26,956 nt of DNA from an uncultured Clostridia bacterium. GTDB taxonomy: Bacteria; Bacillota; Clostridia; Oscillospirales; Acutalibacteraceae. Position numbers and translations under genes: made by a program. Numbering within the stretch: position 1 is the stretch's first letter; each line of letters starts with the position of its first letter. Below are positions 7,269 to 14,850 of the stretch, one piece after another. Below the pieces are notes generated by a model. It was not told the DNA's origin and did not search any database. It saw nothing but the letters and a program-made list of their open reading frames with translations. The DNA lies in the NCBI GenBank assembly GCA_937880805.1, contig CALGRR010000008.1, positions 1 through 26,956 of the forward strand, given 5' to 3'.

Positions 7269-9638
7269 TCAAAGCAAAATTTTAACGGTTTTTATCTCCC
7301 ATGCACGGAAATTCAGCTTGCCGTCGGTTATCTGCTTAATCTCATTTCCGAGAAGGTCGGTTTCTGCAACAAGCTTTCCCGCAAATGTGCTGAATTCAGC
7401 CTCTGCTGCTTCATCTGAATAATTGCAGAATCTTGCAAGTAAATATCCGTTTTCGGGGTAGAGGGTTGTCATTATAACCTCACCGCCCTTTGCGTTTAAC
7501 GAAGCTGCCGAAAGCCCGGTCATTTCGCCGCAGCATTCTTCTGACGCAGCAAACTCGGGCTGATATGCATAAGAAACCGCTTTTCTGTGAAGGTCGGCAT
7601 CTGAAAGAGATGACTCAAAGGGTAAAAGAGCAAATTCATCGTTATAGATTCCGTCAAGAATCTTTGTTCCGCACAAATAAGAGTTGGAATAAAGCAAAGG
7701 CACGGATAATCTGTTTCCGCTTGCCATAGCACCCATACAGCCTCTGTTCATAACTGCAAATCCGTTCTTGCTGTCACGCATACACAGCCAATAAATGCCG
7801 TTAATATATGTTGTTGATGCAAAGGATTCTTCAGGCGAAACCTCTTCATCAATAATTATTCTGTCTGACTTATACCAATAATCCTCAACAACACGGATGT
7901 CGCCGCCCCATTCGGAAATTGAATAAGGCAAGTCACGCACCATTCTGCGGTCTTTATCAAGGCACAGATTAAGGTTAAGGCAAAGCTTGCCTTCGTGGCG
8001 GTGGCCGTCAACGGTAATCGATTTTTCAAGCCCCGCTTTTTCGCCTTCTATTCCCACGTGCTGCGACTTCATTTCAAATTCCGTTTTGCAATCAATTCTT
8101 GAAAGCTTGCCGCTGAATCTCATTTCAAATCGGTAGGGAATTCCGCCTATTTCGCCAACCTGAACTGCAGTTGCACCGCTGAGGTCAATATCAACGCTCC
8201 ATTTTCCGTTTGAAATGCAGCTTTCGCCCTCAACAACGGCAGAGAAAAGCTCTCCTTCGCCGTTATCAACTATTCTTCTGCCGTCTTTTACCTCGTCGAT
8301 ATAAGCAATACCTGCATCGGTAAGCTTAATGCGGTAAACCGGTGTTGCAAGCTCACCTGTTTTTTCATCCCACGAATAGCCGAAAACCGCTTCCGAGCAG
8401 CTTGAGCAGATGCATTTTGCAGAGTATGCGGGCAGCTCAACGTGAACATATTCAGCCTTGCCTCCGATTTCTGTTTTAACCCATTCATCAACATCAAACG
8501 AGTGCATATTAACTGCAAGCAAACCATTATCACCGCAGCAGGCAAACTTTGAGGCAATGGCTTTGAGCGACTCTGCCTTAGCCTTTTCCGAAGCCTTAAG
8601 CGATGTGGGAATAAATCTTCTTGAAAGGTCAAGCAAGCCGCAGATGGTTACATCGTGGTGCTGTGCGGCAAGTGCGTATTTCCACGCTTCCTCAAGCTTT
8701 TCGGTCTGCGGTTCTGCACCAAGCATAACCGCAAGTGCATTCAGCTTTTCAGCCTGAACGGCAGAAACTTCAGCTTCTCTGACACCGTTGAATATTTCAT
8801 TTCCGCAATAGCCCCAAGGCATCTGCACGTGGAAATCGTTATCGGTTGTTTTAAGCTCATCCTTCGCCTCGCCGTAAAGCTCCGGAATCTCTTCAAGAAG
8901 AATATACTGATAATTATCTTTCGTTTCCGTATATTCGGTCAGAAGCTCAATATCCTGAGTCAGGTCATCATATCTTGATGCAAGAAGCGGAGAATACTTT
9001 GAAAACATCTCTTCAAAATCTTCAAGTGAATAAAGCTTATTTTCGGGCCAGCGTGAAAGAATCCAGTTATCAACCGTTGTGCAGTTATATCCCCTGCCCT
9101 GCTTATCATAAGTGGGCACGGCGGGAATTTCGGTCAAATCCTTTCCTATCCATCTGCCCCACGCCGAATCAAAAGTTCTCGGATAGCCGTAGCCCATAAC
9201 GTGTGAACGCAGAATTGCCGCATCATAACCGCAAAGCTTTATGAGCTGCGGAGTCTGGTTATTGAGAGCAAACTCCGAAATTGAATAAACCGAAGGCGTT
9301 TTGCCGAAATAATGCAGATTTGTTTTCACGGCATAAGAAAGCTGACGGGCATTGGATTCCTCTGAAATTGTGAGAGAAAGCGGCTGACCGTAGGTTGTTG
9401 CACCAAGACCGACTCTGTCGGGATACTTTTCAAGAAGCTCCGAAACCATATCCACAATTTCAGGGTCGCATTTTGAAAACTCATCAAAGGTGAACGATTC
9501 ATAGTCAAGACCGATTTTAAGCTTCGGATATTTTTCCATCCACTCAAAAATCTTTTTAAGGCGGGGCTTCACCTCATCCTTCCAGAGTACATATCCGCCG
9601 TGGTCATAAGTTAAAATATAAAGTTTCTTTTTTTCCAT
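7269..9638 (-). CDS. Divergent GH38-like (alpha-mannosidase-related) protein
   Basis: 789 residues, no signal peptide. The architecture resembles GH38: an N-terminal (beta/alpha)7-type domain, a helical segment around residues 290-345, then a long beta-sandwich C-terminal part. The helical segment carries AAQHHDVTICG (327-329 HHD), matching the GH38 HHDAISGT region. ISEFALNNQTPQLIKLCGYD (120-139) matches the region that normally holds the catalytic Asp (IDPFGHS), but Ser/Glu stand in its place. The N-terminal zinc signature HxHxD is replaced by YDHGG (11-15). The zinc site and nucleophile are therefore not canonical: it may use different residues or be a new branch of the clan. Start: ATG at 9638 after GAGGTGAG. 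First gene of the operon with GH127 and a metallophosphoesterase. Its promoter is not clear; a TAAAAT with a poor -35 box lies near 9670. Confidence 0.65.
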   Translation of the reverse strand: MEKKKLYILTYDHGGYVLWKDEVKPRLKKIFEWMEKYPKLKIGLDYESFTFDEFSKCDPEIVDMVSELLEKYPDRVGLGATTYGQPLSLTISEESNARQLSYAVKTNLHYFGKTPSVYSISEFALNNQTPQLIKLCGYDAAILRSHVMGYGYPRTFDSAWGRWIGKDLTEIPAVPTYDKQGRGYNCTTVDNWILSRWPENKLYSLEDFEEMFSKYSPLLASRYDDLTQDIELLTEYTETKDNYQYILLEEIPELYGEAKDELKTTDNDFHVQMPWGYCGNEIFNGVREAEVSAVQAEKLNALAVMLGAEPQTEKLEEAWKYALAAQHHDVTICGLLDLSRRFIPTSLKASEKAKAESLKAIASKFACCGDNGLLAVNMHSFDVDEWVKTEIGGKAEYVHVELPAYSAKCICSSCSEAVFGYSWDEKTGELATPVYRIKLTDAGIAYIDEVKDGRRIVDNGEGELFSAVVEGESCISNGKWSVDIDLSGATAVQVGEIGGIPYRFEMRFSGKLSRIDCKTEFEMKSQHVGIEGEKAGLEKSITVDGHRHEGKLCLNLNLCLDKDRRMVRDLPYSISEWGGDIRVVEDYWYKSDRIIIDEEVSPEESFASTTYINGIYWLCMRDSKNGFAVMNRGCMGAMASGNRLSVPLLYSNSYLCGTKILDGIYNDEFALLPFESSLSDADLHRKAVSYAYQPEFAASEECCGEMTGLSAASLNAKGGEVIMTTLYPENGYLLARFCNYSDEAAEAEFSTFAGKLVAETDLLGNEIKQITDGKLNFRAWEIKTVKILL

Positions 9639-9745
9639 AAGCTCACCTCTGAAATTTTTATATGGTAAAATTTTATCACAAAAATTTTTTATTGTATAGA
9701 GTTATTTTAAAATAATATATTTTTATTCAGTTTTGCCGCTTCTGA

Positions 9746-9774
9746 TTGTAAATGTAAATTTTTTATGCTATTAT
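9746..9774 (+). promoter_or_regulatory. Sigma-A promoter for the discoidin-containing glycosidase gene
   Basis: TTGTAA (9746-9751), 17-bp spacer, TATTAT (9769-9774), 30 bases before the chosen start codon. The surrounding 9655-9780 stretch is very AT-rich and divergent, separating two glycosidase units. Confidence 0.6.
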
Positions 9775-9804
9775 AATTCATATCATTTTATGGGAGTGTG
9801 TGTT

Positions 9805-12141
9805 ATGATAAAAAATGCAAAGGATGCGGGTGCGGATAATTTAACTCCCTCCGTTCCGCAGTATTTTTCCTGGATAAACAATACCAACGAAGGCTCAACC
9901 GAGGAACATACCCTTATCAATCTTGACTTTTTCAAATACCTCAAAGACACCTACGGTATGCAGATTAAAATTTATGCCTGGGATGCGGGCAACTTTGACG
10001 GTGCAAGCGAGGGCTACGGAAATCTGAACGGCGAAAAATTCCGCACCCAATATCCCGAGGAATATAAAAACGTTGTTGAGAAAGCTGCCGAAATGGGAAT
10101 CCGCTTCGGTCTTTGGGGCAGCCCCGACGGCTACGGCAACACACCCGAGGAGGAAAAAGAAAGATTTGATTTCTTCGTTCACCTTTGCAAGGATTATAAC
10201 TTTGCCCTTTTCAAGCTTGACGGCGTTTGCGGCAGACTACGCCCCGAAAAGGCAGGCGTTTTCGCAAAAATGCTTGAAGAATGCCGAAAATATTCGCCCG
10301 ACCTTGTTGTGCTCAATCACCGTCTTGAATTCTATGAAGCGGAAAAGCACATCACAACCTATCTCTGGAACGGCGATGAAACCTATGTTGATGTCAGCAC
10401 CTGCAACAAACAGACCGCAATGCACCACAGAGGCTTTATGTTCACAAGAGGACACACGGATAACCTTGAAAGGCTTGCCGAGGACCACGGAGTATGCATC
10501 TCTTCAAACATTGATTATTTTGAAGATGAGCTTATTTATCAGGCATTCAACCGTTCGCTTATTCTTGCACCCGAAATCTACGGCAATCCCTGGTTTATGC
10601 GTGATGACGAGCTTCCGAAGCTTGCAAGAGTTTATAACCTTCACGCAAGAAACGCAGAAATTCTTGTTGACGGAATGATTCTTCCCGAATGCTATGGTGA
10701 AAATGCCGTTTCAAGAGGAAGCAAAACAAAAAAATTCATTTCAACCGGCAACAATTCCTGGGAAACCAAAACCGTTAAAATAAAAATCGGTGAAGAAACG
10801 GGAATTGAAACAGACTCACCCGTTGAAGTGAATATTCACCATCCTTATGAAAAGCATCTCGGCGTGTTCAAGTGCGGCGATACAGTTGAAATTGAACTGA
10901 TGCCGTTCAGGGCAACTCTTATTGAGCTTGCGGTTACCGAAGAATCAGAGCCGATGCTCACGAACTGCGAATATGAAATTATAAAAGAAGAAGCTGACGG
11001 AACACCAGTTGAGGTTAAAATACTTAAAAGCAATTCAACTGATATTCTTCTTCGCAAAAACGGCAGCGAGAGCTTCTTTATGAATGGCTCTGAATGCGAT
11101 ATAAAAGAAAAAGCTCCCGTTTTTCTCGGCGAATTAACAGAAAGCGTGAGAAACCCCGAAAACGGCGAAGAGCTTTATGAAGCGGCAATGTTTGCGATTG
11201 ATAACGATGCCCTTGAAAAACGCACGATGCTGCGCTCGGGTGAAACCGGAATTCCGCAGGTTAAAGCGGCAAGAGAGGCATTTTTCAATCAGGAGCATTA
11301 TAAGCTCCGAGGCTGCGAAAACGCCAATATGTTTGACGGCAAAGATGACACATTTTTTGATTCGCAAAGCAAAACCTATTGCGATGAAAACTTCCGCATA
11401 AACGGCGGCTGCCTGCGTGTTGACTTCGGTGAAGAAATTGACTGTGACAGCGTTGAGCTTGAATTTTTCTCTGCTGATTACACAACAAGAGAGGTTGAGG
11501 AGCAAAAGCTTGCTCTGACCGCAGACTACGGCACAAAGCTTTCCGAATGGAAATGCTCGGGACTTGTTGATTTGTCTGTTAAAAAAGATGATTTTACGGC
11601 AAAGATAATTAAATTCACAGCACACACCACTTATGATTTGCCCGGCAAATTATTAACCGCCTCATACGGTATCGGCGATAAAATCAGATACCTTCGCATT
11701 GATAATCCCGTTGACAGAATCTATGCGGTAAGGCTTATCAAAGACGGTAAAGAGATTAAACTTAATAATCCGAGAGCAAATAATCTTCAGTCACATTACA
11801 GACACAAAAAAATCCGCAAGGCTGTTTTCGGCGAATTTGTTATTCCCGAATACAAGGCAGGCTCAAAGCTTACCGTTGCCGCAAACGGAACCTACGGCGA
11901 TGAATGCCTTTATTGCGTTGCCGAAATCTGCGGAAAGCTTGCGGGCTTCCCCGAAAGAGCACCCGATTACAAGGCAAACCAATGGGAGCATTATGTTTGC
12001 CGTTCCGATAAAAACAACACATTTTTTATGGAGCTTCCCGAAGGGCTTGAAGGGCAGAAAATCAAAATATATGCCTTGTTCACGCAAGACAGAAAATCGG
12101 AAGATGCAGATTTTAATGTTTATATATCACCAAAGCACTGA
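9805..12141 (+). CDS. Putative GH-D-clan-like TIM-barrel glycosidase with discoidin-like domain
   Basis: 778 residues from the ATG at 9805. The frame opens further upstream (9733), but that part runs through the promoter, and 9805 has GGAG nine bases ahead. No signal peptide. Residues 50-240 look like a TIM barrel of the alpha-galactosidase type: KIYAWDAGNFDG, then GIRFGLWGSPDGYG (98-111), then FALFKLDGV (133-141) with Asp139 in the position of the usual nucleophile, and WNGDETYVD (188-196) as a possible acid/base region. Residues about 300-400 resemble the C-terminal beta domain. Residues about 490-640 (NMFDGKDDTFFDS, LRVDFGEEIDCDSVELEFF) look like an F5/8 type C (discoidin) carbohydrate-binding fold. 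I cannot place it in GH27, GH36 or another family with confidence. It precedes an NSS transporter gene by 68 bases, but that gene has its own promoter. Confidence 0.65.
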   Translation: MIKNAKDAGADNLTPSVPQYFSWINNTNEGSTEEHTLINLDFFKYLKDTYGMQIKIYAWDAGNFDGASEGYGNLNGEKFRTQYPEEYKNVVEKAAEMGIRFGLWGSPDGYGNTPEEEKERFDFFVHLCKDYNFALFKLDGVCGRLRPEKAGVFAKMLEECRKYSPDLVVLNHRLEFYEAEKHITTYLWNGDETYVDVSTCNKQTAMHHRGFMFTRGHTDNLERLAEDHGVCISSNIDYFEDELIYQAFNRSLILAPEIYGNPWFMRDDELPKLARVYNLHARNAEILVDGMILPECYGENAVSRGSKTKKFISTGNNSWETKTVKIKIGEETGIETDSPVEVNIHHPYEKHLGVFKCGDTVEIELMPFRATLIELAVTEESEPMLTNCEYEIIKEEADGTPVEVKILKSNSTDILLRKNGSESFFMNGSECDIKEKAPVFLGELTESVRNPENGEELYEAAMFAIDNDALEKRTMLRSGETGIPQVKAAREAFFNQEHYKLRGCENANMFDGKDDTFFDSQSKTYCDENFRINGGCLRVDFGEEIDCDSVELEFFSADYTTREVEEQKLALTADYGTKLSEWKCSGLVDLSVKKDDFTAKIIKFTAHTTYDLPGKLLTASYGIGDKIRYLRIDNPVDRIYAVRLIKDGKEIKLNNPRANNLQSHYRHKKIRKAVFGEFVIPEYKAGSKLTVAANGTYGDECLYCVAEICGKLAGFPERAPDYKANQWEHYVCRSDKNNTFFMELPEGLEGQKIKIYALFTQDRKSEDADFNVYISPKH

Positions 12142-12149
12142 TATTTTAA

Positions 12150-12178
12150 TTGACTGTTTTAAAAATTTAGTATATAAT
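12150..12178 (+). promoter_or_regulatory. Sigma-A promoter for the NSS transporter gene
   Basis: TTGACT (12150-12155), 17-bp spacer, TATAAT (12173-12178). It begins 9 bases after the upstream stop codon. No terminator lies between the genes, so read-through is also possible. Confidence 0.75.
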
Positions 12179-12209
12179 TAGAGAAATTTATTTAAACGGA
12201 GTTGAATTT

Positions 12210-13565
12210 ATGAGCGAAAAACGAAGCAGCTTTACCGGCAAAATCGGTTTCGTGCTTGCCGCTGCAGGCTCGGCGGTAGGTCTTGGCAACATATGGCGTT
12301 TTCCCTATCTTGCGGCAAAATACGGCGGAGGAATCTTTCTGCTTGTTTACATTATTCTTGCAGTAACCTTCGGCTTTGCACTTATGTGCGGCGAAATTGC
12401 ACTCGGAAGAAAAACGGGTCAGAGTGCAATCGGTGCATTCAAATCACTTAACAAAAAATATTCATTCGTAGGCGTTCTCGCCTCTGTTATTCCCGCAATC
12501 ATTCTTCCGTATTATTCGGTTATAGGCGGCTGGGTAACAAAATATCTTTTTGCTTTTGCTACGGGCGGTGCCGCAGAATCGGCAGCCGACGGTTATTTTG
12601 AAAGCTTTATAGCAAAGCCCTTTGAACCGATAGGCTGGTTCCTTCTCTTCATCGGCTTAACCGCACTTATTGTTTTGCTCGGCGTTGAAAAAGGCGTTGA
12701 AAAGGTTAGCAAAATAATGATGCCCGTTCTTGTTGTTCTCACCGTTTTTGTTGCAATCTATGCAATGTTTATGCCCGGTGCTATGGAGGGCGTTAAATAT
12801 TATCTCACTCCCGATTTCAGCAAATTCTCGGCAACAACCGTTCTTGCTGCAATGGGTCAGCTTTTCTATTCGATGTCACTCGCAATGGGCATTATGATAA
12901 CCTACGGCTCATATATGAAAAAGGATGTTAACCTTGAAAAATCCGTAAGACAGATTGAGATTTTTGACACGGGCATAGCCTTCCTTGCAGGTCTTATGAT
13001 TATTCCCGCAGTTTTCTCTTTCTCCGGCGGCGACGAAACCGCACTCGGCAAGGGCCCCGGTCTTATGTTCATCACCCTTCCCAAGGTTTTTGACAGTATG
13101 AAGGGCGGCGAAATAATTGGTGCTCTCTTCTTCCTTCTTGTTCTTTTTGCAGCTCTCACCTCTTCAATTTCTCTTATGGAAACCGTTGTTTCGATTATCA
13201 GGGACAAGCTCGGCTGGGGCAGAAAAACAACCTGCTTTGCAGTGCTTGCATTATCCGTTGCTCTAGGTCTGCCCTCATCACTCGGATTCGGTGTGCTCGG
13301 CAACATCACCCTCAACGGAATGACAATTCTTGATATGTTTGATTTCTTCAGCAACAGCATTCTTATGCCCATAGTTGCACTCTTCACCTGCATATTCATA
13401 GGTTATGTTATCAAGCCCAAGTGTCTTATTGAAGAGATTGAAATAAGTGCTCCCTTCAAGGCAAAAACTCTTTTCACGGTTGTAATCAAATATGTTGCAC
13501 CCATCTGCATTGTTCTTATTCTTATTTCATCGGTTCTCGATGCACTCGGAATAATGAAAATCTAA
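12210..13565 (+). CDS. Sodium-dependent transporter, NSS/SNF family
   Basis: 451 residues, typical of bacterial neurotransmitter:sodium symporters, with 11-12 predicted membrane segments. TM1 carries the hallmark AAGSAVGLGNIWRFPY, whose unwound centre binds substrate and sodium in LeuT. It is followed by KYGGGIFLLVYI and the MCGEIALGR loop. The family imports amino acids or related compounds with sodium across the cytoplasmic membrane; the substrate cannot be read here. Start: ATG at 12210 with CGGAG eight bases upstream. It is a single-gene unit with its own promoter and a strong terminator at 13581-13617. I see no direct link to the glycosidases beyond adjacency. Confidence 0.93.
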   Translation: MSEKRSSFTGKIGFVLAAAGSAVGLGNIWRFPYLAAKYGGGIFLLVYIILAVTFGFALMCGEIALGRKTGQSAIGAFKSLNKKYSFVGVLASVIPAIILPYYSVIGGWVTKYLFAFATGGAAESAADGYFESFIAKPFEPIGWFLLFIGLTALIVLLGVEKGVEKVSKIMMPVLVVLTVFVAIYAMFMPGAMEGVKYYLTPDFSKFSATTVLAAMGQLFYSMSLAMGIMITYGSYMKKDVNLEKSVRQIEIFDTGIAFLAGLMIIPAVFSFSGGDETALGKGPGLMFITLPKVFDSMKGGEIIGALFFLLVLFAALTSSISLMETVVSIIRDKLGWGRKTTCFAVLALSVALGLPSSLGFGVLGNITLNGMTILDMFDFFSNSILMPIVALFTCIFIGYVIKPKCLIEEIEISAPFKAKTLFTVVIKYVAPICIVLILISSVLDALGIMKI

Positions 13566-13580
13566 AGTGCAAAAACTTAA

Positions 13581-13617
13581 CCTCCGAAATCCGGACTGGA
13601 TTTCGGAGGTCTTTTTT
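13581..13617. terminator. Strong intrinsic terminator after the NSS transporter
   Basis: A perfect 12-bp stem (13581-13592 with 13598-13609, 5-base loop) is followed by TCTTTTTTATTTT on the plus strand. The convergent leucine-rich-repeat gene ends at 13616 inside the T tract. The minus-strand side has only a weak T run, so termination there is less certain. Confidence 0.9.
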
Positions 13618-14839
13618 ATTTTGCTGCTCTGTTTGAATTGTAAATAATATCAATACTCTTCTTGAAAAGCAGATAGTCGTATTTCGGGCACCAGTTGTTA
13701 CCCGCTTCAACCTTTTGCTCAAACTCTTCTTCGGAAAGAGCAACTTCCATTTTCACAACGCCTTTAAGCTCTTTGCCGTCTTTATAGACCGTATCCCAGA
13801 ATGCGTTGTGTCCGATATATTCAACACTTGCGGGGATATACATATATTTAAGCTCACGGTTATAGCTGAATGCATCAGAGCCGATATATTCAAGCCCTTC
13901 GGGAAGTGAATTATATACCGTTCCGAGTGCTTCATCCGATACATAATGTGAATCTTCAACAAGATAATCGGTGTTATATGAATAAATATTTTCAAGAAGC
14001 GGAATTTCAAAGAATCCGAGTGTTTCGATTGTTTTCAGTCCCTCGGGCAGATACACATTTTTCATATGTGCATAGTTAAAGCTCATTTCGCCGATTGTTG
14101 TAACTGTTGAAGGCACAACAAAGGTCATAACATCCTTAACATACTGCTCATATCTCGGGTCCTCTGCACTCATTTCAACCCGCCAGCCGTTATCGTCAAA
14201 TTCAGCATATCCGTATTTTTCGGCAAGATATGTATCGTGGTCGCACGGTCTGCATATAAGCTCTGTTTTATCCTTGTTATAAAGCACGCCGTCAATATCG
14301 CAGTAGTTGGGATTGTTTTTATCAACCCTTATTTCTCTGAGTGCCCAGCAGGAATAAAACGCCTTTGAATCTATTTTCTCAACACCCGCACCAACGGTTA
14401 TTGCCTTTACCTTTTCATCGCAGTTAAGAACATAGCTGCCAACCTCGGTTACGGGCTTGCTTTCATCCTTAACCACCTTGAAATTGGTTTTCGGGTCGGG
14501 ATTTCCGAGCTCATATTCAATATCCGAAACATAGTCTATTTCAAGCTCTGTTATGTATCCGGTGTTGCTGAAGCGGGTGAAAGCATATCCGTTTTGTGAC
14601 TGCTCAAACTCAAAGGTATCCTTTCTGAGAGTCAAAACGCTGAAAATGCACGAAAGGCTGACCGCAACAACTATTGTTAAAACAAAAATAACCTTTTTAA
14701 GCCCGTAATGCTTGGGAGTCTGATTGATTCTCGGAGCTGAAAGACCTTCAATCTTATATGTCCATATTTCATCCTCGGGAATTTCAAGGCGAATCTGTTC
14801 CTCTGCGGGAACTTTAATCTCTTTTTCTTTTCTGCTCAT
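13616..14839 (-). CDS. Membrane-anchored BspA-type leucine-rich-repeat protein
   Basis: 407 residues. Residues 1-47 are charged and cytoplasmic. Residues 48-71 (KKVIFVLTIVVAVSLSCIF...) form a single membrane segment without a cleavage signal, so the rest faces outward. The outer part has BspA/LRR_5-type repeats, for example AITVGAGVEKIDSKAFYSCW, FVVPSTVTTIGEMSFNYA, YLPEGLKTIETLGFF, LPEGLEYIGSDAFSY and IPASVEYIGHNAFWD. Such repeats usually mediate binding at the cell surface. Start: ATG at 14839 after GGGGGTGAAGG. The gene lies 11 bases downstream of the GPH/MFS-like transporter, so the two are probably one operon. A transporter paired with an anchored LRR protein is unusual; a partner or sensor role is only a guess. 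Confidence 0.8.
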   Translation of the reverse strand: MSRKEKEIKVPAEEQIRLEIPEDEIWTYKIEGLSAPRINQTPKHYGLKKVIFVLTIVVAVSLSCIFSVLTLRKDTFEFEQSQNGYAFTRFSNTGYITELEIDYVSDIEYELGNPDPKTNFKVVKDESKPVTEVGSYVLNCDEKVKAITVGAGVEKIDSKAFYSCWALREIRVDKNNPNYCDIDGVLYNKDKTELICRPCDHDTYLAEKYGYAEFDDNGWRVEMSAEDPRYEQYVKDVMTFVVPSTVTTIGEMSFNYAHMKNVYLPEGLKTIETLGFFEIPLLENIYSYNTDYLVEDSHYVSDEALGTVYNSLPEGLEYIGSDAFSYNRELKYMYIPASVEYIGHNAFWDTVYKDGKELKGVVKMEVALSEEEFEQKVEAGNNWCPKYDYLLFKKSIDIIYNSNRAAK

Positions 14840-14850
14840 ACCTTCACCCC

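Noticed and set aside
9733..9804. Longer start at 9733 for the discoidin-containing glycosidase
   Set aside because: This part overlaps the promoter at 9746-9774 and is hydrophobic only by AT-rich chance; 9805 has a proper ribosome binding site.
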